Shown: positions 34,118 to 44,209, counted from the first letter of the stretch. The stretch: 64,000 nucleotides of DNA from CAVZZV01 sp963779845 (GCA_963779845.1 CAVZZV010000005.1:1364001-1428000); one strand, 5' to 3'. Program-made: numbers and translations. The notes: a model not told the origin generated them from the sequence alone.

Positions 34118-35272
34118 CTATTTCAATTTGCCCTCCAGGCTTTGAATTTTATCGGTGATTCCCAAAATTTTATAAAGTTGGTAAAGTTTTAATATTACAT
34201 CCTGATCATCAGGTTCCTTTTCCTGCGCCTTTTCCAGCCATACAATCGCATTTTTGTAGGCAACGGCCGACTTTGCCTTTTCCAGTCTAAAATCCGAGTT
34301 GTTTTTTATGGTCCTGGCATTCTCTGCAAAACCGGCACCGATATTATAATAACACAATCCTATAGATGCATAAAGCCTTGTTTCGTCCGGAGAAAGGCTA
34401 ATGGCGCTTTCATAAGCCTGAATAGCCTTTTCATATTGCTCTGTTTTTTGATAGATCAATCCTTTGGTATAAGGAAAAATATAATTTTTAGGATTATTTA
34501 GTGTAATACTGTCAAGCATCTCCACTGCCCTGTCCGGTTGATTTGAATTAAACAGCAGATCGGCAAGGAGAAGGACCAGGTTCTCATTATCCTTGTATTG
34601 GTGAATCCCTTTTCTTAAAACACCTTCCGCGGAAACAGTATCTGATTGCTCCATATAAATGAGATACAGGAGATGAGGAACATTTGGGGAGTATCCGGCC
34701 TTATTTAATTGCCCAAGGTAGCGGGAAGCCTTGTCCCAGTTCTTCATTTCATATGCGGCAAGTGCAGTGTTATAGATCAAATCCTTGTCTGGTTTGATTG
34801 ATAAAACAGGACTCTGATTTATCTTAAGAGAAGTCTCGTATGCTTTAAAGGCATCTTCATATTTTTTATTCCTGAAATGCTTTTCCCCAATAACCTGGAA
34901 ATTGTTTGCCAATTGAACATATAATGGGGCAAGTTGTGCGTCATACCGCCCTCTTTTATCCAGTTTGAGAGCTTTTTCGTAAGATTCATATGCCACATAA
35001 AGCTGATCAGGATAGAGTTCATATTTCTTTTTGTCCTTGCTATTGATCCCCTTTTCATAGGCTGTCTGGCATAGGTATCCTCTGGCATACCAGGTCCGGG
35101 GCCAGTATTGAGTTCTTTCATCAGTTATCGCCTCCTCAATTGCCTTTTTTGCCTCACCCAGTTTATCGGTTTCAACAAGCTGGAAGACTGCCACTACTTT
35201 GCTTTTCTGAGCATTCAATAAAAGAGAACAACCCAAAAATATGAATAAAAATGAAAGTAATTTTCTCATCAT
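34118..35272 (-). CDS. Secreted tetratricopeptide repeat protein
   Basis: A 384-residue protein with a signal peptide (LLSFLFIFLGCSLLLNAQ). Multiple TPR units are visible: AYESYEKALKLDKRG, FKAYETSLKINQSP, YTKGLIYQKTEQYEKAIQAY with SAISLSPDETRLYASIG. These form a helical scaffold for protein contacts, probably in the periplasm. There is no enzymatic domain. It is a single gene convergent with the DUF3078 gene. Partner unknown. Confidence 0.82.
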   Translation of the reverse strand: MMRKLLSFLFIFLGCSLLLNAQKSKVVAVFQLVETDKLGEAKKAIEEAITDERTQYWPRTWYARGYLCQTAYEKGINSKDKKKYELYPDQLYVAYESYEKALKLDKRGRYDAQLAPLYVQLANNFQVIGEKHFRNKKYEDAFKAYETSLKINQSPVLSIKPDKDLIYNTALAAYEMKNWDKASRYLGQLNKAGYSPNVPHLLYLIYMEQSDTVSAEGVLRKGIHQYKDNENLVLLLADLLFNSNQPDRAVEMLDSITLNNPKNYIFPYTKGLIYQKTEQYEKAIQAYESAISLSPDETRLYASIGLCYYNIGAGFAENARTIKNNSDFRLEKAKSAVAYKNAIVWLEKAQEKEPDDQDVILKLYQLYKILGITDKIQSLEGKLK

Positions 35273-35883
35273 TTTGCTTTACTTTATAACAGCAACGGAA
35301 ATTGTATTTTTTTGTTGTAAAGCTAAATTGAAAATATTAACAAGCAAAAGATGGTGGTTGAACATTGATAATACATAAACTCTGTTTACTAATTCATCTG
35401 CCAATATTGAATCCCTTTGAAAGACAACGGGATGACTCTTATCGATTCGTTATGCGAAATCTACCATGGTAATTTCCGGTTAAAGGAGGACCTGTGCAAC
35501 AATTTTTTCTGAATTTCTCCCGTGATTAAATAATCCTCTCCGTTTTCTCATTGAACTTTTCTCCGGAGAATCTCCGGACTTTTCCAGGAACCTCACATGC
35601 AAGTTCAAAATTGGAGTAAGGGTGAACTTGGTACCTTGTAGTACCGTTGAAAACTTTCCACGGTATAAGCGTAGAGTTTACTTTACAATCCGGTATTCTA
35701 AATAGTTTCTAAATTATAATTTCACTTATTTTATCCTGCTTTTTACTAAGAAGCATAAGGGATTCGGGGTATTTGGTACATTGCCCTAACCCTGATTGCC
35801 TGTATTATGGCATAATTTTATAAATAATTTCATAACTTTATTGGATTGCTCGTGTATCCTTTGCTTAACTAAAATTCAAAGCC
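35273..35883. other. Intergenic region of 611 nt between TPR and cytochrome genes
   Basis: AT-rich and non-coding. It contains a perfect 12-nt palindrome, TTCTCCGGAGAA, at 35559-35570, immediately followed by a further TCTCCGGA copy. It also has an imperfect inverted repeat around 35630-35665. It should hold divergent promoters for the TPR and cytochrome genes, but no full TTTG/TAnnTTTG pair was found. Confidence 0.5.
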
Positions 35884-37242
35884 GTGAAAAAATTTCTAAA
35901 AAAATTACCACTACTTATCCTTCCACTTTTCCTGTTGGTTTTTTTAGCTTTTGGTGTAAGACAGGATGAAGATCCCAAGGGAAAACATCCTTATGACGAA
36001 TTCAGGAAACCAGAATACTGCAAATCCTGTCATGCCTCTTTCTTCCAGCAATGGGACCAGGCCATGATGTCTGAAGCCTACACCCATCAATGGGATGAGA
36101 TTGAATACTTCAAACTGGCTGTGCCATATGCGGAAAAAGAGGAAGGTATGAAGGGGGTAGATGACGGCTGTAATGGTTGCCATACCCCCTTGGCTTATAT
36201 GGCAGGGGATATGCCACCACCACGACCGGAAGAAAACTCGCGGGCCAATGAATCCGTCTCCTGCGAAGTGTGCCATAACATTAAGGGGTATTATGGTGAT
36301 TCCGTTTATAATCATAATTATATTGTTGAACCCGGCGACACCAAATTTAATACCAGATTAGGCAAGACTACCTCGCCGAACCATGAGATAAAAACTACCG
36401 AAATCCACGGCAATTCTGAACTGTGCGGGATATGCCATAACGAAATGAGCCCATTTGGGATATGGGTTAAATCAACCCAGCGCGAGTTGGTTGAAGGCCC
36501 CTATTATAAAGAAGGGGTGGTGTGCCAGGACTGCCATATGCCCAAAGCAGAAATGAAAACAGCCAAAATGGGAAAAATGTACGATGACGCCCGCTTACAC
36601 CTTTTCAATGGGGGCCATGATGAAGGAAAAGTGAAGGGAGTCATCGAAATGCGCGTGATCCCGGATTTTCAGGAAACAGTCCCCGGGGAACCGGTCGTGT
36701 TCACCGTGACCTTATACAATCAAAAAACCGGTCATAAGTTTCCTACCGGATCCGTTGAAGACCGCATTCTCTGGCTCCATGTCGAAGCGATTGATGCCGC
36801 AGGGAATATTTATCATCTGCCGGTCGATAAGAAAGGTTTTGCCGGAGAGGAGTATACAATAGCCTCCGATGTGCTGGCTTATCAGGATATGGGAGTCCCA
36901 CTGGGGATTGATAACTTCGAGGGGGTAAGGAGGGAAGATGTGCCCATTGGAGACCGGATTTTCCGGATGCCCTATTTCGATCCACAGGGCCGGATGACCC
37001 TCATGCAATGGAATACCGATTCCCTTGGAGTGGATTACAGGATTGGCCCAAGGGAAACCAGGGTAGAAACCTTTACTTTCGATGTGCCCTTCGAAGCTGA
37101 ACCCGGGGAGCTGACCATCACTGCACAGTTAAACTACAGACTGCTGGTCAAACCGGTGGGCGAGTATCTTGAGGTTCCGGAAGAAGAATACAGGATTATC
37201 CCGGTTAATTTTCAATCGACCAAAATCGAAATATTGCCATAA
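35884..37242 (+). CDS. Five-haem cytochrome c
   Basis: A 452-residue protein with an N-terminal hydrophobic segment (LPLLILPLFLLVFLAFG) that is a signal peptide or anchor. Five CxxCH sites bind haem c: Cys46-His50, Cys96-His100, Cys127-His131, Cys181-His185 and Cys214-His218. The C-terminal 250-452 is beta-rich and contains TGHKFPTG, a motif common in multihaem cytochromes of the c554 type. It should carry electrons in the periplasm or at the outer membrane. The start is ATG-like GTG-AAA region: the frame opens with GTG at 35884. The next gene starts 21 nt later, so they form an operon. Confidence 0.88.
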   Translation: MKKFLKKLPLLILPLFLLVFLAFGVRQDEDPKGKHPYDEFRKPEYCKSCHASFFQQWDQAMMSEAYTHQWDEIEYFKLAVPYAEKEEGMKGVDDGCNGCHTPLAYMAGDMPPPRPEENSRANESVSCEVCHNIKGYYGDSVYNHNYIVEPGDTKFNTRLGKTTSPNHEIKTTEIHGNSELCGICHNEMSPFGIWVKSTQRELVEGPYYKEGVVCQDCHMPKAEMKTAKMGKMYDDARLHLFNGGHDEGKVKGVIEMRVIPDFQETVPGEPVVFTVTLYNQKTGHKFPTGSVEDRILWLHVEAIDAAGNIYHLPVDKKGFAGEEYTIASDVLAYQDMGVPLGIDNFEGVRREDVPIGDRIFRMPYFDPQGRMTLMQWNTDSLGVDYRIGPRETRVETFTFDVPFEAEPGELTITAQLNYRLLVKPVGEYLEVPEEEYRIIPVNFQSTKIEILP

Positions 37243-37263
37243 TTTAAGTAAAATAATGATATC

Positions 37264-38466
37264 ATGATTAAGAAACTCCTTTCTTTTAGTCTTCCTTTTA
37301 TCGCATTAACCTTGATAAATCCGAACGCTCAGGCAATTCCGGCCTTTGCCCGGAAATACCGGATTAGTTGCCAAACCTGCCATACTCCATCTATTCCAAA
37401 GTTAAAGGCTTATGGAGACGACTTTGCCGGAGATGGCTTCAGGCTGAGCGACTATGAGGCCCCAAGGTATTATGTCGAAACCGGTGATCCCGAGCTGTCC
37501 CTTATCCGGGAACTCCCTTTGGCGATCAGGTTGGATGGCTTTGTGACCTATAATTTTAGCGACGATAATAAAACTGATTTTGGTGCTCCCTATGCACTCA
37601 AACTTATGACGGGAGGAGCCTTATCAAATCGGCTCAGCTACTATTTTTATTTCTTTTTTAGCGAACAGGGAGAGGTGGCCGGCATTGAAGATGCATTTCT
37701 GATATACAATAATCTCTTTAACCAGGATCTGGATTTGTACCTCGGACAGTTTCAGATTTCCGACCCCCTGTTTAAAAGAGAACTTCGGCTTTCCCTTGAA
37801 GATTACCATCTCTATACCAGTCGAATTGGCATTTCCGACATTAATTTGACATACGACAAGGGATTAATGATTACCTATGGTTTGCCTTCAGGAACTACTG
37901 TCACTATGGAACTGGTCAATGGAAACGGAATCACAGAGGCTAACCGGTGGAAAGTTTTCGATAAAGACAAATATAAGAACCTTTTTCTTCATGTTTCCCA
38001 GGATGTGGGGGATTACTTTCGAATAGGAGCCCTTGGCTATTATGGAAATGAAGAATTAATCAATAATGAGGATAATCTGTTAAAAAACAGGGTTCTGTTT
38101 GGAGGGGCGGATGCTACCCTGTCGGTAAATGAAAAGGTGGAGCTTAATCTGCAGTACTTATACCGGTCGGACAGTCAACTTTATGCAAATTTATCCTCTC
38201 TTTTCCCCATGGAAGATATAGCCACTAATGGATTTATGGCCGAATTAATTTATAGCCCCAAAGGCGATGACAGCAAATGGTATGGACTTGGCCTCTTAAA
38301 TTATGTTGAATCGGATTTTAATCCCGCCGATTACCGGTCTGCCACCGTTCACTTCGGCTACCTGCTTCAGCGAAACATCCGCTTAGCTGCTGAGTATACC
38401 TGGGACTTTACCAATCCTGATACACAATATGGGAGAACCTCTGTAGGCTTTGTTTCTGCCTTCTGA
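37264..38466 (+). CDS. Outer-membrane barrel-like protein with one haem c site
   Basis: A 400-residue protein with a signal peptide ending NAQA (about residue 24). Immediately after it comes FARKYRISCQTCH, a single CxxCH haem site (Cys36-His40). The rest alternates hydrophobic and polar residues with many Tyr, Phe and Gly, includes VETGDPELS and LYLGQFQISDP, and ends in FVSAF with a terminal Phe, all typical of an outer-membrane beta-barrel. The combination resembles porin-like proteins with an N-terminal haem seen in metal-reducing bacteria. With the five-haem gene it may form an electron path across the outer membrane; this is inferred. Confidence 0.75.
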   Translation: MIKKLLSFSLPFIALTLINPNAQAIPAFARKYRISCQTCHTPSIPKLKAYGDDFAGDGFRLSDYEAPRYYVETGDPELSLIRELPLAIRLDGFVTYNFSDDNKTDFGAPYALKLMTGGALSNRLSYYFYFFFSEQGEVAGIEDAFLIYNNLFNQDLDLYLGQFQISDPLFKRELRLSLEDYHLYTSRIGISDINLTYDKGLMITYGLPSGTTVTMELVNGNGITEANRWKVFDKDKYKNLFLHVSQDVGDYFRIGALGYYGNEELINNEDNLLKNRVLFGGADATLSVNEKVELNLQYLYRSDSQLYANLSSLFPMEDIATNGFMAELIYSPKGDDSKWYGLGLLNYVESDFNPADYRSATVHFGYLLQRNIRLAAEYTWDFTNPDTQYGRTSVGFVSAF

Positions 38467-38669
38467 GCATTTACTACTTTAAAAGACTTACTTTTTCCGG
38501 GAGATTTTTCCGGAGACCGCTTTTTATTAAAAAGGAGAAAACAAGATGGTGTCGATCCAAAATAAAAAGATGGGATCACCTGTGAGATAAATCATCCAAA
38601 GATTTATATTTACAATAAAAATTTCAATGGTTGCAGTTGCAGATTCCCCTCTGTTTTAAAAAGATAAAC

Positions 38670-38701
38670 CTTGCTTTGCAAGTAAGGAATATTTGCATTC
38701 C
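38670..38701 (+). promoter_or_regulatory. Inverted repeats upstream of the Nramp-USP gene
   Basis: Two short palindromes close together: CTTGCTTTGCAAG at 38670-38682 and GGAATATTTGCATTCC at 38686-38701. They lie 30-60 nt before the start codon and could be operator sites for a metal-responsive repressor. This is inferred from position only. Confidence 0.3.
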
Positions 38702-38730
38702 ACTGAAATTTTTTAAAAGGGTATTCAAGG

Positions 38731-40593
38731 ATGAAATCTGAATCATTAAGCGAAGTTCATTCAACCGTGCGAACCGATAAAAAAGGCTGGAGAAAAATTT
38801 TAGCCTTTTTAGGCCCCGCCTATCTTGTAAGTGTAGGTTATATGGATCCAGGAAATTGGGCAACAGATATTGCCGGAGGTTCCGCTTTCGGTTATAAGCT
38901 TATCTGGATATTACTTATGTCCAATCTTATTGCTGTACTTTTGCAATCCTTAAGTGCGCGTTTGGGCATCGTAAGAGGCATGGACCTGGCACAGGCATCC
39001 AAAAATGCTTATCCAAAATGGGCAAACATTCCCCTTTATATTCTGGCTGAAATTGCAATCGCAGCCTGTGATCTGGCAGAAATTGTGGGGATGGCCATCG
39101 GGCTTAACCTTCTTTTTGGTCTTCCCTTAATCTGGGGTATTAGCCTAAGTGCTTTTGATACCATACTTCTGCTTTTCCTCCTTAAAAAGGGAATGCGAAC
39201 TATGGAAGTCTTCATTGTCTCCCTTGTATTTATTATCGGCCTTTCCTTCTTAATAGAGATGTTTATTGTGTCGCCCGTATATGGGGATGTCCTGAAGGGA
39301 TTTATTCCGTCAGGATTAAATGATAACGCCCTTTACATTGCCATCGGAATAATTGGGGCTACAGTTATGCCCCACAATTTATATTTGCATTCCTCCCTGG
39401 TACAAACCAGAAAATTCGAGCGCACTTCCTCAGGAATGAAGCATGCCATCAAAATGAATCTGTTTGATACCACGATTGCCCTAAACCTTGCTTTTTTTGT
39501 AAATGCAGCCATTCTGGTATTGGCTGCAGCAGCGTTTTATGTCAATGGGTATTTTCATGTTGCCGAAATACAGGATGCATCCAGATTATTAGAAAATCTG
39601 TTTGGAAAGGCTGCTCCAACATTTTTTGCAATTGCCTTGATTGCATCCGGACAAAGTTCGACCATTACAGGCACCCTGGCAGGACAAATCGTGATGGAGG
39701 GCCATTTGAATCTGAGAATACAGCCCTGGCTCAGACGACTGATTACCCGTTTATTGGCCATAATACCCGCCTTATTCACGATTATTTATTTCGGCAATGA
39801 GGCTTTGGGGAGCCTATTGATACTAAGTCAGGTGGTTTTGAGCCTGCAATTGGGATTTGCCGTTATCCCACTTATCCATTTTAATTCGGATAAGAAACTA
39901 ATGAAGGAATTCACCATCAAAACGTGGGTAAAAGTATTGGCATGGATCTCTGCTTCGGTTATTGTTTATCTGAATATCCATCTGGTTTATGATGAAATAG
40001 TGGGATGGGTGGGCGGTGCCGGGGAAAACAAAATCCTTATTTATACTATCGCTATTCCGGTGACATTGGCTTGTATCGCCCTTTTAGCCTATGTTTTTAT
40101 TCACCCTTTTCTTACTTCCGCCTCAGAAAAACGTTCACAGTTGCCCCATGGACAGGCTATTGATTTTACCGAAATTGAGTCCATAAGCTACCAGCACATT
40201 GCAATGGCCATCGATTTCTCAGGCCATGACCAGCAAATTATTAAAAGTGCATTAAATCAGGGTGGGAAGTCAGCCCGATATACCTTTATTCATATAGTTG
40301 AAAGTGCCGCAGCCCGTTACTTGGGGTTAAATACCATGGATTACGAAACCCAGCTGGACCACGATAGTCTGGTTAAATATCAGAGCAAATTGCTGGAATT
40401 AGGCTATAAAGTCGATATTCAAATCGGCTTTGGGAGTGCTTCTTCAGAAATAGTCAAAATAATTTCCAACCTCGATATTGACTTACTGGTAATGGGAGCT
40501 CATGGGCATAAGGGATTTAAAGACCTCATTTTTGGGACTATTGTCGATTCGGTAAGGCATAAAATAAAAATCCCTTTATTAATCGCGGGCTAA
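38731..40593 (+). CDS. Nramp divalent metal transporter fused to a universal stress domain
   Basis: A 620-residue protein. Residues about 20-455 are an Nramp (MntH) transporter with eleven helices, the DPGN metal-binding motif (39-42) and MPHN (213-216), giving proton-coupled uptake of Mn2+ or Fe2+ at the inner membrane. Residues about 485-620 are a cytosolic UspA domain that starts YQHIAMAIDFSG and ends with GAHGHKGFKDLIFGT, the GxxGx9G(S/T) ATP-binding motif (589-603). Most MntH proteins end after the transporter, so this adds a possible nucleotide-sensing module. Single gene; the atpG stop is 25 nt away on the other strand. Confidence 0.93.
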   Translation: MKSESLSEVHSTVRTDKKGWRKILAFLGPAYLVSVGYMDPGNWATDIAGGSAFGYKLIWILLMSNLIAVLLQSLSARLGIVRGMDLAQASKNAYPKWANIPLYILAEIAIAACDLAEIVGMAIGLNLLFGLPLIWGISLSAFDTILLLFLLKKGMRTMEVFIVSLVFIIGLSFLIEMFIVSPVYGDVLKGFIPSGLNDNALYIAIGIIGATVMPHNLYLHSSLVQTRKFERTSSGMKHAIKMNLFDTTIALNLAFFVNAAILVLAAAAFYVNGYFHVAEIQDASRLLENLFGKAAPTFFAIALIASGQSSTITGTLAGQIVMEGHLNLRIQPWLRRLITRLLAIIPALFTIIYFGNEALGSLLILSQVVLSLQLGFAVIPLIHFNSDKKLMKEFTIKTWVKVLAWISASVIVYLNIHLVYDEIVGWVGGAGENKILIYTIAIPVTLACIALLAYVFIHPFLTSASEKRSQLPHGQAIDFTEIESISYQHIAMAIDFSGHDQQIIKSALNQGGKSARYTFIHIVESAAARYLGLNTMDYETQLDHDSLVKYQSKLLELGYKVDIQIGFGSASSEIVKIISNLDIDLLVMGAHGHKGFKDLIFGTIVDSVRHKIKIPLLIAG

Positions 40594-40618
40594 AAGATGA
40601 TCATCGAAATTGAATCAG

Positions 40619-41518
40619 TTAATTCCCTTCCAATGCATTCGCCCCATTCACAATTTCCAGAATTTCATTGGTGATACTTGCCTGACGTGCCTTGTTAAAT
40701 TCAAGTTTAAGATTCTTGATCAGTTCCGTGGCATTGTCGGTGGCATTGTGCATGGAAGTCATGCGCGCTCCGTGTTCTGAAGCGAATGAATCCAACAAGG
40801 CCTTATAAAATTGAAGTTTAAGGCTTTTTGGCAACAATTCCTTTACAATGTCTTCTTTTGATGGTTCAAAAATATAATCGGTATACGATATTAACACACC
40901 TTTTTGGGCTTTTGGGTCTTCTGTTTTAGCTTCAATAGGCAGGAACTGTTCTTCTGTAATAATCTGAACGGCAGCATTCTTAAACTGGTTATAAATGAGT
41001 TCGACCTTGTCAAACCTGCCTTCTTCATATTGTTTCATTATCTTGCCTGCGATGGCAGCCACGTTTTCATAACTGAGATGGTCAAAAATATCGTTTCGTG
41101 TTTCAAGGATTGGATAATTGCGGTTTTTAAGAAAATCCCCCCCCTTCTTTCCAATGACAAAAAACTCAACATGCTGCTTTGCCAGCTGTGCACCATATTT
41201 TTCATGGGCAACAAGTATGGCCCTTTTTATAATGGATGAATTGAAAGCTCCCGCCAAACCTTTATTGGAAGTAATCACCACTAAAAGAATCTTATTGGGA
41301 ACTCTTGGATTTACATACACGTTTTCCGTATCCTCTGCAAGATCATCACTAATAGCAGCCAGTATCTCCTGCAATTTTTGAGCATATGGGCGCAATTGCA
41401 AAATAGTGTCCTGCGCCCTTCGCAGTTTTGCAGCAGCCACCATCTTCATGGCACTGGTAATTTGCCTGATCGATCCAACAGAAGCTATGCGTGTCCGTAT
41501 CTCCTTTAAACTGGCCAT
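40619..41518 (-). CDS. atpG: ATP synthase gamma subunit
   Basis: Central rotor stalk of F1. At 299 residues, it shows the N-terminal helix starting MASLKEIRTRIASVGSIRQIT with SAMKMVAAAKLRRAQ, and the C-terminal helix with MTSMHNATDNATELI and LEFNKARQASITNEI, which form the rotating coiled coil. It is the last gene of the operon, 3 nt after atpA. The usual next genes atpD (beta) and atpC (epsilon) are not here. Confidence 0.97.
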   Translation of the reverse strand: MASLKEIRTRIASVGSIRQITSAMKMVAAAKLRRAQDTILQLRPYAQKLQEILAAISDDLAEDTENVYVNPRVPNKILLVVITSNKGLAGAFNSSIIKRAILVAHEKYGAQLAKQHVEFFVIGKKGGDFLKNRNYPILETRNDIFDHLSYENVAAIAGKIMKQYEEGRFDKVELIYNQFKNAAVQIITEEQFLPIEAKTEDPKAQKGVLISYTDYIFEPSKEDIVKELLPKSLKLQFYKALLDSFASEHGARMTSMHNATDNATELIKNLKLEFNKARQASITNEILEIVNGANALEGN

Positions 41519-41521
41519 TTT

Positions 41522-43114
41522 TTACTTTACTTTATTAATCCTGTACTTGGCGGTCAGATCTTTAACCACCGAATCGAGTGTTTTAGAGATATCCTCATCA
41601 AATTCCCCTTTGGCTATCCGATCGAGTATATTCCTATGCTTCATTTCAAGGTATTCGAGGTATTCGTTTTCAAATTCCTTTACTTTTTCAAGGGGGACAC
41701 TGGAAAGCAATCCTTTGGAGCCTACGTAAATAATGGCGACCTGTTTTTCAACCGACATGGGCTGATGGAGACCCTGTTTGAGGATTTCAACATTTTTTGT
41801 CCCTTTATCGAGGACTGCCAGGGTAGCTGCATCCAGGTCGGAACCGAATTTTGAGAAGGCTTCCAGTTCACGGAATTGGGCCTGGTCGATTTTTAAAGTA
41901 CCGGCGATTTTCTTCATCGATTTAATCTGGGCATTCCCGCCTACTCTGGAAACCGATATCCCCACGTTAATTGCCGGGCGGACACCTGAGTTAAAGAGGT
42001 TGGTTTCCAGGAATATTTGCCCATCGGTAATGGAAATAACGTTCGTAGGAATATATGCTGAAACGTCCCCTGCCTGGGTTTCGATAATTGGCAGGGCAGT
42101 AAGGGATCCTCCTCCTTTAACCATGCCCCGGATGGAATCGGGAAGATCGTTCATCCTGCCTGCAATTTCATCCGACTCAATGATCTTCGCCGATCTTTCC
42201 AGAAGTCTTGAGTGAAGATAAAAAACGTCTCCGGGATAGGCCTCACGTCCTGGTGGCCTGCGAAGAAGAAGGGAAACTTCCCGATAGGAGACTGCCTGTT
42301 TAGAAAGGTCATCATATACAATAAGGGCATGCCGGCCGGTATCCCTGAAAAATTCCCCGATACTGGCACCGGCAAATGGAGCGTAAAATTGAAGGGCCGC
42401 GGGATCGGCTGCGGTGGCAGCCACGATAACTGTATACGCAAGTGCCCCGGATTCTTCAAGAATCTTCGCAATATTGGCAATTGTAGATCCTTTTTGTCCA
42501 ATAGCTACATAAATGCAATAGACCGGCTGACCTTTCTCATAAAATTCTTTCTGGTTGATGATGGTGTCAATGGCCACCGAGGTTTTGCCCGTCTGGCGGT
42601 CACCGATAATCAGTTCTCTTTGTCCCCTTCCAATAGGGATCATGGCATCGATGGCTTTAATACCAGTTTGCAGGGGTTGTTTTACAGGCTGGCGATAGAT
42701 CACACCGGGAGCTTTTCTTTCAAGCGGCATTTCATATGTTTTACCAGGTATAGCTCCTTTCCCGTCAAGAGGTTCGCCGAGTGTATTGATAATCCTGCCC
42801 AGAAGGCCCTCCCCTACATTGATTGAGGCAATCCTTTTGGTCCTTTTAACAGTATCTCCTTCACGAACCAACTCGGAAGAGCCAAGAAGCACAGCCCCGA
42901 CATTATCTTCCTCAAGGTTCAGGACAATGCCCATAACCCCGCTATCGAATTCAATAAGTTCATTTGCCTGGACCATTGAAAGTCCATAAATACGGGCAAT
43001 ACCATCGCCCACTTGCAGTACTGAACCGACTTCTTCAAGTTCTACTTCTGTATTGAATCCCAAAAGTTGCTTCTTCAATACTTCAGATACCTCTGCAGGT
43101 TTAATTTCAGCCAT
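41522..43114 (-). CDS. atpA: ATP synthase alpha subunit
   Basis: Non-catalytic nucleotide-binding subunit of F1. The 530-residue protein has the Walker A loop GDRQTGKTS, ALIVYDDLSKQAVSYREVS and the signature PAINVGISVSRVGG. It lies between atpH (18 nt upstream) and atpG. Normal length for Bacteroidota. Confidence 0.98.
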   Translation of the reverse strand: MAEIKPAEVSEVLKKQLLGFNTEVELEEVGSVLQVGDGIARIYGLSMVQANELIEFDSGVMGIVLNLEEDNVGAVLLGSSELVREGDTVKRTKRIASINVGEGLLGRIINTLGEPLDGKGAIPGKTYEMPLERKAPGVIYRQPVKQPLQTGIKAIDAMIPIGRGQRELIIGDRQTGKTSVAIDTIINQKEFYEKGQPVYCIYVAIGQKGSTIANIAKILEESGALAYTVIVAATAADPAALQFYAPFAGASIGEFFRDTGRHALIVYDDLSKQAVSYREVSLLLRRPPGREAYPGDVFYLHSRLLERSAKIIESDEIAGRMNDLPDSIRGMVKGGGSLTALPIIETQAGDVSAYIPTNVISITDGQIFLETNLFNSGVRPAINVGISVSRVGGNAQIKSMKKIAGTLKIDQAQFRELEAFSKFGSDLDAATLAVLDKGTKNVEILKQGLHQPMSVEKQVAIIYVGSKGLLSSVPLEKVKEFENEYLEYLEMKHRNILDRIAKGEFDEDISKTLDSVVKDLTAKYRINKVK

Positions 43115-43132
43115 TTTAAAAATATATTATTC

Positions 43133-43672
43133 TTATGTTGTTTGAAGTAATTTTTTCTTAACTCTTGCCAATTCCGATTTTACGCTGGCATCGAATTGCT
43201 CATCCTCGACCTTAAGGATAAACCCGCCGATAATATCGGGATCAATCTTTTCTTCGAATTCAATTTTCGAATTGAATGTTTTGGACATCAGATCCGAGAA
43301 TTTTTTCCGGAGTGTATCATTAATCTCAGCAGACACAGTCAATTCAGCAGTTTTTATGCCCAGTTTTTCTTTATACAATGCTTTTAGGTTTCTAAGGATA
43401 GGAACCAGATAGGATTCCCTTTTATTGGTAAGGACAAGCAATACAAAATTAAAAAAAAGCTCATCCACATCCTTTTTAAATCCATCCTTTATCAGCTGTT
43501 TTTTGGCGGAAGTCTTGACAACCGGGCTTTGAAGGACCTCCCGAAAACGGGGCATCTGGAGGGCATTTTCAAATGCTTTAACATCCTTCACTACCCTTTC
43601 AAGCTTCTTTTCTTCATCAGCGGCATGAAAGAGAGCTTTGGCATATCTCACCGAAATTTTGCTGTCGTTCAT
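43133..43672 (-). CDS. atpH: ATP synthase delta subunit
   Basis: Connects F1 to the peripheral stalk (OSCP-like). The 179-residue protein has the N-terminal helical domain (ISVRYAKALFHAA) and the C-terminal part with IDPDIIGGFILKVEDEQFDASVK, the family signature for delta. It starts 11 nt after atpF. Confidence 0.96.
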   Translation of the reverse strand: MNDSKISVRYAKALFHAADEEKKLERVVKDVKAFENALQMPRFREVLQSPVVKTSAKKQLIKDGFKKDVDELFFNFVLLVLTNKRESYLVPILRNLKALYKEKLGIKTAELTVSAEINDTLRKKFSDLMSKTFNSKIEFEEKIDPDIIGGFILKVEDEQFDASVKSELARVKKKLLQTT

Positions 43673-43683
43673 AAAAATTTTCC

Positions 43684-44178
43684 CTAGTTCAGTTTAACAT
43701 CGTCGAGCAAACGGTTAATTAATTCTTTCTGCTCCTTATCTTCCTGTAATTGCTCTCTTAAGATCTTTTGAGCAATTTCTACTGAAAGGATAGCAACCTG
43801 TTCTTTAAGATCGTCAATCGCCGATGTCTTTTCATTCAATATACTGATACGCGCCTGCTCGATTATTTTTTTTGCCTCCATCCCGGCCTTTTCCTTAGCT
43901 TCAGCAATTACCTTTTCCTTCACTTCGCGGGCCTCCTTCATGATGGCATCCCTTTCAGATCTGGCTTCGTTCAGGATTTTCTCGTTATCGGCCTTTAGCT
44001 TTTCCATCTCTTCCTTTGCTTTTTCGGCAGACAGAAGGGCAGAACGGATGCTATCCTCTCTGGTATTTACCGCATTTAAAATTGGCTTCCAGGCAAATGC
44101 CCGGAGGACGATAAGGAGGATAATAAAGATCAGGGTCGTCCAAAAAATCAGACCTATTCCCGGAGTTACAAGATCCAT
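43684..44178 (-). CDS. atpF: ATP synthase subunit b
   Basis: Peripheral stalk subunit. The 164-residue protein has one N-terminal membrane helix (GLIFWTTLIFIILLIVLRAFAW) followed by a long charged coiled coil (AEKAKEEMEKLKADNEK and onward). A single b gene is present, so the stalk is a homodimer. It is separated from atpE by 72 nt that hold a strong hairpin. Confidence 0.96.
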   Translation of the reverse strand: MDLVTPGIGLIFWTTLIFIILLIVLRAFAWKPILNAVNTREDSIRSALLSAEKAKEEMEKLKADNEKILNEARSERDAIMKEAREVKEKVIAEAKEKAGMEAKKIIEQARISILNEKTSAIDDLKEQVAILSVEIAQKILREQLQEDKEQKELINRLLDDVKLN

Positions 44179-44209
44179 AATATTTTATTTATTAGGTTTT
44201 CAAAAATTA

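Noticed and set aside
35559..35570. 12-nt palindrome TTCTCCGGAGAA as a terminator or operator
   Set aside because: No T run follows and it lies about 300 nt from either gene start, so no function can be assigned.
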